Assembly (NCBI GenBank): GCA_031213475.1
Contig: JARUPZ010000009.1
Location: forward strand, 9,953,601-10,017,600
Direction of reading: 5' to 3'
From: Nereocystis luetkeana
Lineage: Eukaryota; Sar; Phaeophyceae; Laminariales; Laminariaceae
Length of the DNA stretch: 64,000 nt
Part shown: one piece after another, positions 40,468 to 51,300 of the stretch
Position numbering within the stretch: position 1 is the stretch's first letter
Layout: the number at the start of each line of letters is the position of its first letter
The notes under the pieces: generated by a model
The model's input: only the letters and a program-made list of their open reading frames with translations
The model's database searches: none
What the model was told of the DNA's origin: nothing
Translations under genes and position numbers: made by a program

Positions 40468-41987
40468 GGGACGGCGGGTTTGTCTGGGTGGGACAATCAG
40501 TTCATTGTTTTGTTGAAAATGTATGTACTACTGCAATTGCCCTGTATGTGCTACGGCAGCAGTGTTCAGCACGTTTTTCCCACTCAACGAGTTGCGCATC
40601 GGTTGTGGCTGGCTCAGAGACACATCCCAAATACATTGCAGCGCTTAGCGCAGCCATCTTCCCGCAGAGCTTACACCACTCGTCACTCGAGAAGAAAGTG
40701 GTTTGTGTGTTCAGGGCTCTCGGTACGTAGGGTTCTTCGTTTTGGCCTTCTGAGACTCCTCGCTTCAAAGTGCTCTTTAGCCCCCACCCAAAACCCAACC
40801 TTGACTAAAAAGGAGGGGAAATTGAACACCCCGATGAACAACGAAGGAAGTCCGTGGCCTGCTGTACGTCGGTGCATTCGGAACACTTCTCAAAACACAC
40901 AAAACGATACTACTGTATTACAACAGCGATGTCGTACAATCCCTCGGAGTCGCGCGTCACACAAAAAACGAAAAGCCAAAACGTCCTGCGACCCCTATTA
41001 TTATTGTGACGAATTCGCGTCTGTCTGCCAACCCACGTGACAATTCACGTCAACCATATTGAGTGGTAAGCTTTACCGCCTCTCGGTCTGGTACACGGTG
41101 TGTCAACCACGGTAGTAGTACGGTCGAACTTAAGTGGTGGCTCGGCAGTGGATGGGGGTCGCGTTTTACGACCTACCGGTTAGAGAGATTGATGCAGGTT
41201 CAAGGGCCGGGCTAAGGTCTCCACGTTATCCCATGCGTCCCCGCTGCTTTTTATTTTCACGGCCAGATGCATTTCGCTTCGGTTGTAAAGCTAAATAGCC
41301 GTGCAGCCAAAGGCCGGGCGGGACTCTGTCAGGTGCTGATTTGCTATTATAAGGTTTGCCCGGTTTCAGTTCAATGCAGTACTGGTTGTGACCAGATACG
41401 CACACGCACGTGATAGTTGAGCCGAGAAGACCATCTCTCGTGACCTCGCCCAACACAACCGGTGTCCGCAGTCCAGAGTACGAGTGTGTGCATGACTACT
41501 GCGGAGTTGGCATCGTACCTGGCTAGGCCTGGGTAAAACATCCCGCCGCCTGCCTGAGGTCGTATCTGACCCAAGGCGAGTACTCTTGTCCCTACAGAAC
41601 CGAGGGTATTTCCTAGACGTCGCTGCGTTCGATACGTGAGCAAGCACTTTCAGGTGTCCTCCCGTCTCGTAGGCTCATAGATATAATAAAATCGCGCGGT
41701 CCGCGTGCCCAGGCGAAATTGTGCGGCAGGAGCTATGGTTGTTGAGTGGCGTTTCTAACAACAAAATAAAAAGTTAGAGCCAGCCCTGGAAACTGACGCA
41801 GTGAGTCCATCCCGCGGGAGCATCCACACCATGGGCTTGCGCCCGTAAATCTCCGTGACACAGGCCGCTCGCAGTTCATGTGTGTGGTGTGTGAGGGAGG
41901 TATGGTGCTGAAATCGGCGCCGTGTAGTGGTACGACGATCGTATGTTCTGTTGGAAATGGTTGTGAGCGTGACCTTGCTGCCCAACA
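40468..41987. other. No gene confirmed; two protein-like minus frames
   Basis: A minus-strand frame at 40502-40700 has a plausible protein composition (segments CKLCGKMAALSAAM, LVEWEKRAEHCCRS) ending at a stop near 40502. Another frame at 41371-41643 contains GGGMFYPGLARYDANSAV. Neither matches a family I can name and neither has clear splice or start context, so they are left as candidates only. Confidence 0.3.
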
Positions 41988-42190
41988 TCCACCACCACCC
42001 CCACGTCACCACACCTACACGCACCACCACGATCTTTACCACCACCACCACAACCATCGAAACAACCACGCCCAAAACCAACCCGGCCATTACACCTACA
42101 CCCACTACTACCACCTCTACCACCACCACCGTTACCACCACAGCACTACCACCACAAACCACCACCACCGCCACACCACTACTCCTCGTA
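41988..42190 (+). repeat. Imperfect (CCA)n repeat
   Basis: About 200 bp of CCA/ACC triplets with CTA, CAC and AAA interruptions. Thr/His-rich frames (plus) and Val/Gly-rich frames (minus) are repeat artefacts. Confidence 0.9.
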
Positions 42191-42204
42191 TCCTACCCTA
42201 CCCC

Positions 42205-42250
42205 GACTACAGCCATACATGATATCGAGTACCCCCCCCCCCCCCCCCCT
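42205..42250 (-). repeat. Family D terminal fragment with poly(C)
   Basis: CCGACTACAGCCATACATGATATCGAGTACC followed by poly(C) (42233-42250) equals the G/C end of family D (compare 34216-34274). Only the last ~30 bp plus tail are present, as expected of a severely truncated retroposon copy. Confidence 0.6.
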
Positions 42251-42892
42251 CCCGAAGCATGTTTCTAGTTTCCTGGTTTCCGCACCACAGCGCCGGCGAC
42301 GAATCCCACGATGTTTAGTCATATACGGAACGGTGGAGGTCATGATCCCCGGGCAGCGCATCCCGAAACAACGGAAATATCGTCTGTATTGCGGGGAAGC
42401 GAGGCGTGACGTAGCACGGGAGAGAGAGGGGAAGTTGGTGGTGGGATGCAGGCGTGTGCTGAAGTAGAGGAGTGCTGCACACCCAGTGCCTCCTAGGTGT
42501 ATGGCGTGACGCCGGATGCCTACGCTCAACCTATATATATAGCAGGAGAGCCAGCTATCGTATACACTTGAATCCTTCAATACCCACTGGAAGGTCCTTA
42601 ATCCATAAATCGTAGGAAACCCGGGGATGCTTTCCGGATGTCCCCTGCCTATCACACGTTCCTGCACCCGAGGTTATATACAACCCAACCTCAGAACCAG
42701 AGTTCCAGAAACGGCAGCGAGTGGTAGATGCCCTGGTCCGATGGAAGATCGCGGGGCGGATTTCGTGGCCCCAGCTACCTGAAAACCAGTGGGCTATGAC
42801 GGGCGGCGCTTTACGAGCCATCACAACCCGCGATGGACCCAGCCACCAGATATTCCCGCTATGTCTACCCGCCGCAACCTGGCCATGACTGC
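42251..42892. other. No gene seen
   Basis: A 162-codon minus frame (42179-42667) covers part of it but begins in unique sequence and runs into the poly(C) and family D fragment. No domain recognised. Confidence 0.4.
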
Positions 42893-43247
42893 TATTGCGG
42901 GGGACCATGGTTAATAGGACATATGGTGTACAAAACAAAACTACTACGGGGGACCATAGGTAACAGGACCAAATATTGTTAGTAAAAATGGTTAAACATA
43001 TAGATTGGTTTTTATTTGTAACATAGGTCCTATTAACTATGGCCCCCCGTAATACCAGGTATATTTTTAACCATTTTTTACCAACAATATTTGGTCCTAT
43101 TATGGCCCCCCGTAATACCAGGTATATATTTAACCATTTTTTACCAACATCATTTGGTCCTATTATGGCCCCCCGTAATACCAGGTGTATACTTAACCAT
43201 TTTTACCAACAATATTTGGTCCTGTTGACTATGGTTCCCCGTATTAA
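42893..43247. mobile_element. Family A MITE cluster with a 63 bp tandem array of right ends
   Basis: Order: a partial left half (TATTGCGGGGGACCATGGTTAA..., 42893-42941), a full plus-orientation copy (42942-43053), then three tandem units GGCCCCCCGTAATACCAGGT, ATAT(A/T)TTTAACCATTTTT, ACCAACAATATTTGGTCC starting at 43041, 43104 and 43167. It closes with a final right end TTGACTATGGTTCCCCGTATTAA at about 43243. The 63 bp period is exact between the first three starts. Confidence 0.9.
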
Positions 43248-44307
43248 TAAAGTAGGTGCCCCCGTCACAGCTGTCAGCTGGGGAAGGCAGGACGTTGGTC
43301 GGGTGTGGGAAGGTACAGTAGGACGGACCCCTTTGATTTTCGCCGACGGCTACTACGCATGGGCTACCGCAGGGGCAAAACACAAGCAGCTGTGTGTGTG
43401 TGTCTGTCTGTTCGCTGTTGCCCCCCAAGGGCGCGAGCGATTTGTCGGGCATTGGTTCTGCTCTTCTTCGTAAAACATGGTTCTGGTGAGACATCTTCAC
43501 TCTCTACCTCTATGCAGCCCGGCCTGCCTCGAATCGTGCTACGATATATATACAGGCGATCACAGCACATACATGTTGTTGTTGTTGTTGTTGTTGCTCT
43601 TGTTATTGTTATTGTTTTTTCAACGACACGATTTTGACTGCCGGGGTGGGGCTCCTCACACCAATACTGTCTGAACCTCGTCGGTTATTTCTCAGAAAAA
43701 CAAAACGTTCAAATCAGCACCTACCTGCCTATGCCATGCATTAATTTTCATCGGGTCCAAACAAGCGTGCGCCCTTTCTTTTCAAAGTCGGTCGTTTGGA
43801 CGAGTTTTCGAACCGCTCCGTAACCAAGAGGCCTCAGATAATGTCGGGTGCATCGCTCCCGTGGCATACATCATCCGAGAGAATGAATGGGGTAATACCA
43901 CTCGTTAGCGGGCGGCGGGACGTAGTTTTGACCAAACGGGCGTGCCTCCTCGCTACCGACAAAGTCACTACCGACGAAATGTTTGCCCAGCATCGTCGGG
44001 GTTCGTTCCCCCTTTTTTGTGTATGGTTTTTCGACATGTTTTCGTGTAGGCACCTACGACTGACTGTAGGGCATGGTGTGGTTCGACCGACCATGGTGTT
44101 ACTTAGGCGTGTAGTCCATAAATATGCATATATATGTGTACTCTAAAAGTGAGGCTTTCGTGTAAGATATCGACCTCTCCTGCCCCCTTTAGGGGTGCCG
44201 AGATGAACGATCAAGCATCGGTAGCTTTGTTCGATAGCGACCGTTCAAGAGAAGCGTGAGCGCCGAGCAGCGCGTAGGGGTAGGATCGTGTCGCGCCCGT
44301 GCCTCTG
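43248..44307. other. No gene seen; short (TTG)n
   Basis: Includes (TTG)n at about 43573-43600. Frames on both strands near 43796-44146 lack a recognisable domain. Confidence 0.45.
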
Positions 44308-44407
44308 GCCTTGTTTGGCCTGCAGTTCCGCTTTATTATATGGGACGAGCTGCTTGGGATGCGAGTGGTTTGTCTCCAAGACGGGACAGGGGTTTCGAAG
44401 AGGGTTC
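44308..44407. mobile_element. Family B MITE, degenerate
   Basis: GGCCTGCAGTTCCGCTTTAT, GGGACGAGCTGCTTGGGATG, GAGTGGTTTGTCTCCAAGAC, GGGACAGGGGTTTCGAAGAG, GGTT follows the family B plan with many substitutions; both TTAA sites are lost. Confidence 0.6.
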
Positions 44408-44509
44408 AGGCTCCTTGCACTGTAGTAGCTCGAAACATCGATGTGATATTTCTCCCCCAGTCACGCGGTGGCCAGCTTTGAAATCGTCACTATTCTCGGC
44501 AGCTTCCGA

Positions 44510-44767
44510 CGCGTCCTGCGATAGAGGTATTATTAGCACATTTCCGCTGAATTTTTTTCTGAACGACGGGGCTCCTCGAACCCAACTCGTCGGAATGTCG
44601 TTTTACTGCTCCGACGAATGACGTAATTGTATTCTTAGGCCGTGGCATTTCTTCATCGGGATGCAGTTTTGATTTTTGCTGAAGCCAGTTTTCGGGTGAG
44701 GTGTGGGGCTCCCAAACGTGAGGAGCCTCAGGAAACGTAGGGTGAACCTCTATATAAGAACGCCTCT
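44510..44767 (+). mobile_element. Family C MITE
   Basis: GCGTCCTGCGATAGAGGTAT at the left, GAACCTCTATATAAGAACGCC at the right. The internal order is canonical (GACGGGGCTCCTCGAACCC, AACTCGTCGGAATG, TTAGGCCGTGGCATTTC, GGGTGAGGTGTGGGGCTC). Confidence 0.9.
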
Positions 44768-44880
44768 TCCTGAGAAGGGCTAGGGAAGTGAGGCAAGCCC
44801 CTCCGACAAAGAAACAGACAAGCGTAGGCGCCACCACAAAATTGTCGTACGTAGCAAAAAGAGTCTTGTCGGTGTTAGGG

Positions 44881-45124
44881 AGGCGTTCTACGGTAGCGGT
44901 TCACCCTATTGTTTCTGAGGGTCCTTACTTGAAGCGCCCCACACCTCACCCGAAAACTGAGATCAGCACGAATCAAATTGTATCCCAATGAAACAATCTC
45001 ATGGCCGAGTGTAGAAAAACGTCAAGTTCCAAAGCAGGGTTGGCAGCGACGGTTTTGGGCTAAGGAGCCTCGTCATTCAGAAAATATTTTAGTCGAAATG
45101 TGCTACCTCTACCGTAGAACGAGT
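44881..45124 (-). mobile_element. Family C MITE, inverted relative to its neighbour
   Basis: AGGCGTTCTACGGTAGCGGTT at the left, GCTACCTCTACCGTAGAACG at the right, reversed internal order (CACCTCACCCGAAAACTGAG, CTCATGGCCGAGTG, CGACGGTTTTGGGCTAAGG). With 44510-44767 it forms a large inverted repeat around a 113 bp spacer. Confidence 0.9.
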
Positions 45125-46381
45125 CCAGGTCGCACCTCCTGTGTAACCGAACGGGTGATTGCGCGCATAGCCAACCATTGTGCGCGGTCACAAAAGGCAG
45201 GCCCCAACCATTATTGCCACCGTTATAGGTTTTTGCATCCACCAATGTCCAGATCATTCAGACCCTCGCCCCCTCACGTCATGCGAACCGTGTTTCGTTT
45301 TTTCTTCGGCGCATGTATTTTGAGTCGCCTCTTTGATACTCCACGCCAACTCGTATACAGAAAGCTTTGTGGTCCCTCAGCGGCCTTGTGGACCAACCGT
45401 GGTTGCAGGCCGTGTCATCACTTCTTCACCCGTCCCCGGTATCTACATGCGTAGAAAGAGGAAATCCCCCGAACGCCAAACCAAAACGTTTGGTTCCGGA
45501 GTAGAAGAAAATACAAACTCGAAGAAAAAACTGTAGAAAGTAAACAGTAGAGGTTATGATCGTGATGATCATGATGATGATGGTGGTGTTCCCACATGAG
45601 CCCATTTTCCCTGAAATCCGGCCTGTGGTTCCAAAAACTAAAATGCGTCTCGGTGGGAGGCGATACACAGGTGGGGAAGTAGAGCGCACGGCACTACTAG
45701 CACGTGAAGCAAACGATACTAACGATCTGTAGCATACCGGCGGGTGATACAAATGAATGGGCGTAAAACAATGAATTCGGTACCCGGGGAAACCCACGGG
45801 AGTGGTGGCACGGGAGGCCAATGGGCCATGGTAAAAGTACATGAATCATGAACAAAACCTGGGCTATGCAGCCAGCGTATCATACCTGCTGGTAGGCCTT
45901 AAGGAGTTCGACTATATCAGGCGGAAACCATGCTGCCTCTCCCTCCTCCTTCCCCCCCTCGTGGTCTTGCCTGTGATCCTTTCCGCGCCGGACGGGACAC
46001 GGCCCCCGGAACAATACGTAGCAGCAGCGACAACATTACGTGTTAGTTCGGATGACGGGCGGGGGTTACACTCCCACAGGAATAAAAGCGTTCATCTGTT
46101 CGGCCGGGTGATCCGCTGACAGAGCCCGCCCAACGAGCTGCACAGACACGTTACTATCTGTCCGATTAGACGCCCTAATTTATGTACCCGTAAAACCAAG
46201 GAACGAGGCACGACGCGGACCTTTAGTGTGAACTCTCTACCTATGGTGCCTCTGTGGCTCACTCATATCCTCCACACCCCACCCTAACCACCCGCCCACT
46301 TACCCTCCGACCCACCCACCCGCTCATGGTTTGCTGCACCAAGCCCATCCCCTACTCAACCCCAATACTGCATTCATTTTA
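45125..46381. other. No gene seen
   Basis: No recognised domain or repeat. The end (46250-46375) is C-rich (CCACCC-type). Confidence 0.45.
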
Positions 46382-47254
46382 TTAGACATATATAAAACTC
46401 AGGAGAGGGTGATGTTTCGACTCTTTGCGCCGAATTCAATATCGCGATTTTCGTAAACGCAAATCCCTCGATATAAAACTCGATATCTGGTTCTTTGCCA
46501 GTAGAACGTGAGGTAAAACACGGGTGAAATGAATAGTCGTCAGCAAGCCCAACAAACACGAAGGATACACTGCTGTACAGCATGGGATGGGCTGGAGGAC
46601 ATATAGCTGCTGCTGCTTCTCTACGTAGCTCGACAGGCTACAGCGCCCGCGTATACCGCTTGGCTGTGGGCATAGACGAGGCCGCTAGGCGGACGCGTCT
46701 CGTGCTCGTGCTGAGGCGTGTCCGCCAAAAACCAAAGATCTGGTTGGCGCTATCCGGTTGTTGTTCCAGGATAGGGTGAGGCGTGCCGTGTGTTGGGGAC
46801 ATGTGGGTTTGGGGCAGCGCCGGCAGGAAGACGCCCAGCCGGAGTACTGGATTATGGGCTGGTGCCGCTGAACCCGGGCATCCCGTGCATCCGCCCCTGC
46901 CCGACCAAGGGAACACCCGTCTGCCGTACTCATTCAACCAAACGTCGTGGCGGCCACTGCCGCTGTTGTTGTTGTCCTTGCTGGCAAGGTGATAATCGGG
47001 TGACCGAGTAGAGGGGACAGGCTGTTTCCAATTTTGTCAGCCAGATTCGGCTCTACCAACGCGAAAAGAGAACACAAACATATGCTTTGGGTAAAAACAC
47101 CCCAAGCATATATTTCTGTGTTGAGGACCACGTATCGCCAAAATATCGCCATATTATAGTTGCATGTCCCGCCGTTGGTATAAAACTCGATAGGCACACA
47201 ATTTGGCTCTAAACCCCAAATATCGCGATATTTCTGACTTTTATATATGTCTGC
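46382..47254. mobile_element. Candidate ~870 bp inverted-repeat element (family M)
   Basis: TAGACATATATAAAACTCAG (46383-46402) and CTGACTTTTATATATGTCTG (47234-47253) form ~20 bp terminal inverted repeats with one mismatch. AATATCGCGAT blocks lie inside each end (46437, 47218) and a TATAAAACTCGATA motif recurs. The interior shows no transposase frame. If real, it is a non-autonomous DNA transposon. Confidence 0.45.
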
Positions 47255-47331
47255 TACTAGTGACTTCTGCTTTTCATGGTTCTCGAATGAACTTCATCGA
47301 CGAAAACCAGCTTCGCCTTAAAGAAAAGTTG

Positions 47332-48093
47332 CCCCTGCCCCCCCCCTCCCATCGAACTGCGGTAATTCCTTCCCCCTCCCATCGAACTGCGGTAATTCCT
47401 TCCCCCTCCTGTCGAACTGCGGTATTTCCTGCCCCCTCCTATCTAACTGCGGTTTTACCTGCCCCCACTCCGATCGAACTACGGCATTACCTACCCGCTC
47501 CTATTGAACTGCAGTATTACCTGCACCCTCTTGACAAGCTGCAGTCATTCCAAACAAACTGCAGTATTATCTGCCCCCTGCTGTGCTATCAAGTTGCAGT
47601 GCCATCTGCCCCCTGCTGTCAAGCTACAGCACTGCCTGCCCCCTCCTATTAATCATCTGCCTCCTCCCATCAAACTGCAGTATTAACCCCCCCCCCCCCT
47701 ATTGAACTGCAGTATTACCCCCCCCCCCTATCGAACTGCAGTATTACCTCCCCCCTCATATCAAACTGCAGTATTACCTACCCCCTCCTATTGATTACCT
47801 GCCTCCTCCCATCAAGCTGCAGTATTACCCCCCCCCCCTATCGAACCGCAGTATTACCTCCCCCCTCATATCAGACTGCAGTATTACCTACCCCCTCCTA
47901 TTGATTACCTGCCTCCTCCCATCAAGCTGCAGTATTACCCCCCCCCCCCCCTATCGAACTGCAGTATTACCTCCCCCCTCATATCAAACTGCAGTATTAC
48001 CTGCCCCATCATGTCAAACTGCAGTATTACCTACCCCCTCCCATTGATTACCTGCCCCATCACGTCAAACTGCAGTATTACCCCCCCCCTCTA
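47332..48093 (+). repeat. CTGCAGTATTACC minisatellite with 110 bp higher-order unit
   Basis: Basic unit about 28-33 bp: a C-tract with (T)CCTAT(C/T)(G/A)AACTGCAGTATTACC. From 47701 a four-subunit block of exactly 110 bp repeats (starts 47731, 47841, then 47954), with distinctive subunits CCCCCTCATATCAAACTGC, TATTGATTACCTGCC and CCCATCAAGCTGCAG. C-tract length varies. Contains about 20 PstI sites or near-sites. Confidence 0.92.
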
Positions 48094-48100
48094 TTCCTTA

Positions 48101-48740
48101 TCGGTTGGGTTGGCGTCGGTTGTCGAAGGCGCTGTAAAACATGCCGCTCACTATTTGAGCTAGGAAACCAGAGTACCGTTTTTTTTCTTCATCCTGATTG
48201 GCGGCAGGTTACAGCCGGTTGGGTTGGCGTCGGTTGTCAAAGACGCTGTAAAACATGCCGCTCACTATTTGAGCTAGGCAACCAGAGTACCGTTTTTTTT
48301 TCTTCGTCCTGATTGGCGGTAGGTTTCAGCTGGTTGTCGAGTTAGACCCATTGTGCGAGGTGAAGAGCGTTCCCTCCGCACAGAAAAGGAATGATCGCAT
48401 CACGTAGTGTGTTTATGGTAAGGCACCCAAGAGGCAGTTACATAATACTCCCAATGCTGTCTCTGGAAGTAGCTACTCCGGAAATTGAATCACCGCGTTG
48501 AAGCTGTCATCTATGCGCAAGTCCGCCTCAAAAGCGGTTCTTGGTAGGATGCAGCTCACCCTTCATGCGACTCGCCAGACACCTCACGGCGCTTCGCGCT
48601 TGGAGGCAAGCAGTGTCCGCCTGGTCGGTGAAAACCCGACATGCTCCGTCATGGCATTGTAGGGATGCGAGGGTCTATGGATATACGGCTACGGCCATGC
48701 ATGAGATCAAGTACACGTCTCCTATCGAGTACACCCCCCC
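48101..48740 (-). repeat. Family D repeat, copy 4, with terminal 114 bp duplication
   Basis: A minus-strand full-length copy running from CGGTTGGGTTGGCGTCGGTT to ATCGAGTACACCCC and poly(C). The distal 114 bp (starting 48102 and 48216) is tandemly duplicated, both halves carrying ACATGCCGCTCACTATTTGAGC and AGAGTACCG plus poly(T). It splits the minisatellite, which resumes at 48755. Confidence 0.9.
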
Positions 48741-48754
48741 CCCTCCCCCCCCCC

Positions 48755-48838
48755 CCTCCTATCTAACTGCATTACTGCCTGTCCCTTCCTATCAAACCTC
48801 AGTAATTACTGTCCCCTCATGTCAAACTGCAATATTAC
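48755..48838 (+). repeat. Distal remnant of the minisatellite
   Basis: CCTATCTAACTGCATTACTG, CCTATCAAACCTCAGTAATT, CCTCATGTCAAACTGCAATA resume the 47332-48093 array after the family D insertion. Units here are more diverged, as at array edges. Confidence 0.75.
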
Positions 48839-48899
48839 GCCGAGACCATGCGCTGCACGGCGTTGCCACAGAGCGCGACTGGGGAAGAAGACTATTGTG

Positions 48900-48960
48900 C
48901 ACGGGGGAGGCGGGTGGGGGTCGGGGGGCGGGGGGCGGGGGGCGGGGGGCGGGGGGGGCG
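48900..48960 (+). repeat. (GGGGGGC)n G-quadruplex-prone tract
   Basis: Five or more runs of at least four G separated by single C (GGGGGGC repeats, 48921-48959). It lies directly at the G-end of the family D copy beginning at 48961, so it is likely that element's expanded terminal tract. Confidence 0.9.
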
Positions 48961-49440
48961 TTGAATTCGTGTACTTGATGCCATGCAAGCCCGTAGTCAT
49001 ATGGCCATAGACCTAGGTAACCCTACCATGGCGGGGCGGAGCACGTTGGGTTGTCGCCGACGAGGGGGGCATTTTTTCTACGAAGCACGAAGGCGCCATG
49101 AGGTCTCTCGCGAGTCGCATGAAGGGCGAGCCGCATCCTACTAAGAACCGCGCTTGTGAGGTGGACGGCCTTACATGGCGATGACAGCGTCGAGGGAACC
49201 GGTCTGTTTTCTGAGTGTCTTGCTCTGTAGCACGCTCCGCTACGCGATGCGATCGTCCCCCGTGAGTTAGAGAGAACGGCTCTCCACCCCGCACAGATGA
49301 TACAACTCTCCCACCCCGGCATATGGTCACCACCTCACACGGTACTCCCTGGTTGTCTAGCTCACGAAGTTATTGGCGTGTTTCACCGCGTCGTTGCCAA
49401 ACCGATGTCCGTCGCCCAACACGTACATACTCGTTCAACA
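48961..49440 (+). repeat. Family D repeat, copy 5
   Basis: TTGAATTCGTGTACTTGATGCC, CCCGTAGTCATATGGCC, GAAGCACGAAGGCGCCATGA, CATCCTACTAAGAACCGC, GATGACAGCGTCGAGGG, CTGGTTGTCTAGCTC, TTGGCGTGTTTCACCGCG. It extends to a diverged outer end near 49440, with more substitutions than D2 or D6. Confidence 0.82.
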
Positions 49441-49587
49441 TGCGTGTATACTCAAGGGAGCTTCGCCACGGCGGGCTGACGATCGTCGGCGGCTCCGCGC
49501 ATGCCCGTCGTGGTCGAGACTTGCATGATTGTTGAAGGTGGGAAACAAATTTGTATTGAACTGGCCTGGAAGGGGGGGGTAGGGGGG

Positions 49588-50107
49588 GGGGTGTACTTGA
49601 TAAAGGAGACATGCACTCGATCTCATGCATTGCCGTAGTCGTATGACCCAAGGCCCTCGCATGTCGACGATGCCGGAACGGGGCGTGTCGGGTTTTCACC
49701 GACCAGGCAGACATTGCTTGCACCAAGCGCGAAGCGAAACGTGAGGTGTCCGACGAGTCGCCTGAAGGGGAAGCTGCATCCTACTAAGAACCGCCCGTGA
49801 TGCGGACTTGCATATGGATGACAGCTTCAACGGGCTGATCGAAATTCCCGGTGCAGAAGCTTCCAGAGACAGCAATGGGAGAACTATGTAACCGCCTCTT
49901 GGGTGCCTCACCGTAAACACGGCGCGATACGATCAATTTTCTTGTGCGGAGCAAAGGTTCTTCACCTCGCACAAACGATCTAGCTTGACCACGAGCTGCG
50001 AACGACCGCCCAAAAAAACAAATTAATTCTGTACCCTGGTTGTCTAGCGTAAGTAGTGAGCGGCATGTTTTACACTGATGTTGCCATCCGACTCCAGCCC
50101 GACCTAT
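49588..50107 (+). repeat. Family D repeat, copy 6 (best full-length plus copy)
   Basis: Poly(G) then TGTACTTGATAAAGGAGACA, TCGATCTCATGCATTGCCGT, GGTTTTCACCGACCAGGC, AAGCGCGAAGCGAAACGTGA, ATCCTACTAAGAACCGCCCG, GGATGACAGCTTCAACGGGC, CCAGAGACAGCAATGGG, TTGTGCGGAGCAAAGGTTCT, GTACCCTGGTTGTCTAGCG, GAGCGGCATGTTTTACAC. About 520 bp, lying about 150 bp after copy 5 in the same orientation. Confidence 0.9.
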
Positions 50108-50309
50108 ATAGAAGTGGGGGGGGGCGTGGATTCATGTATTGGTGCCATGCAACGCCGTAGGAGTAATCTCGTGAATGAGGGAGGGGGGGAGGTCGCCGCA
50201 CCTGTGTTCTGAGTCTGGGCGATCGCCGAGGTGACCGGGGCGGGGCCGGTAGGGAAGAATCCGGACTAATATCAGCAGCAACCGCTGCGTCGTCATCATC
50301 GTCGAAACC

Positions 50310-50512
50310 TCTGTGTTTTCCTTTCCTCGCCCCTCCTCCGCTTCCCCCTCCGTTCCCTCCTCCGCTTCCACCTCTGCTTCCTCCTCCGCTTCGACCTCCA
50401 CTCCGTCCTCCGCTTCCCTCTCTGTTTCTTCCTTCCTCTCCCCCTCCTCCCCCTTCTCCTCCTCCTCCTCCTCCCCCTCCTCCTCCTCCAGCCCTCCAAC
50501 CCGCTGTGCCAT
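50310..50512 (+). repeat. Polypyrimidine tract, CCTCCGCTTC-type
   Basis: Nearly pure C/T for about 200 bp, built of CCTCCGCTTCC-like units. Ser/Pro-rich (plus) and Glu/Arg-rich (minus) frames are composition artefacts. Confidence 0.85.
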
Positions 50513-50934
50513 CGCCTCTTCCCCACAAATGAGCCGTGGTTCTCGCGGAGCCTAACAGAAGCAAGAATGGTGCACACGATAGCAGCGGCTTTCGGATTTA
50601 AATGGTGAAATGTCGGTCACTTAGTACAGGTAAAGTCATCCAGAAGCCGGAATGGTATCGATGGCAGCGGCCGGGGGATTTTTATGATTTTATTTTGGGT
50701 GAAGCGTCGCTTAAGCGTCGTCTGTAGAATCGCTTGATTGGGGGGGGGTGCGTCGTCGGTGTGGTTTTTGTTCCCAAGGCCTGATTGGTGGTACCATCGA
50801 TGTCTGAAAGCACTGAAATCTCATATTCGTTTTTCCTTTTTTTCGGCTGGCATAGTTGAATAATGCGCGACACGTTGCCAGGTGGTAAAATCAGATCTTA
50901 AGCAGCATTGGCATGGAAAAGGACGGCTCTCCCT
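50513..50934. other. No gene seen
   Basis: Unique sequence between two polypyrimidine tracts; nothing recognised. Confidence 0.45.
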
Positions 50935-51078
50935 TTAGCATTACCCCCTCTTCGTCTTCGTCCTCTTCCCCCTCCTCCCCGTTTACCTCCGCCTCCTCGT
51001 CTTCCTTCTCCTCCTCCTCCTCCTCTTCCTCCTCGTCATCTTCCTTTTCCTTCTCCTCCGCATCTTCCTCATTCTGCA
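50935..51078 (+). repeat. Polypyrimidine tract, TCCTCC-type
   Basis: C/T-rich, (TCCTCC)n with TCG interruptions; a mirror repeat capable of triplex formation. Confidence 0.85.
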
Positions 51079-51227
51079 CAAGCCCTCTTTCTCCCTACTT
51101 TCTCATCCTCCCCCAGAAAGAACGCCGAGAACAGCTACACCTCTTTTTTGTCGGTAACTTCTCATTTTTTCAATTCATATTTACATCCCTCGTCCTATAT
51201 ACTCTCCCGCTCCCTCCCAGTAGCAGC

Positions 51228-51300
51228 CCAAATTCCGGGGTCACATAGATAGCTCGCGCTCCTCCCCCCTCCCCGCTACGTTCCGTTCCTACACCTTGTT
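51228..51300 (-). repeat. Possible SINE F body fragment
   Basis: AATTCCGGGGTCACATAGAT, AGCTCGCGCTCCTCCCCCCT, CCCCGCTACGTTCCG matches the order of the SINE F body on the minus strand (CCGGGGTCACATAGCAGGCTCTT...CTACGGTACG). No head or tail. Confidence 0.4.

Noticed and set aside
48541..48978. 145-codon frame
   Set aside because: Runs through the family D repeat and a poly(C)/G-rich tract; not conserved in other D copies.
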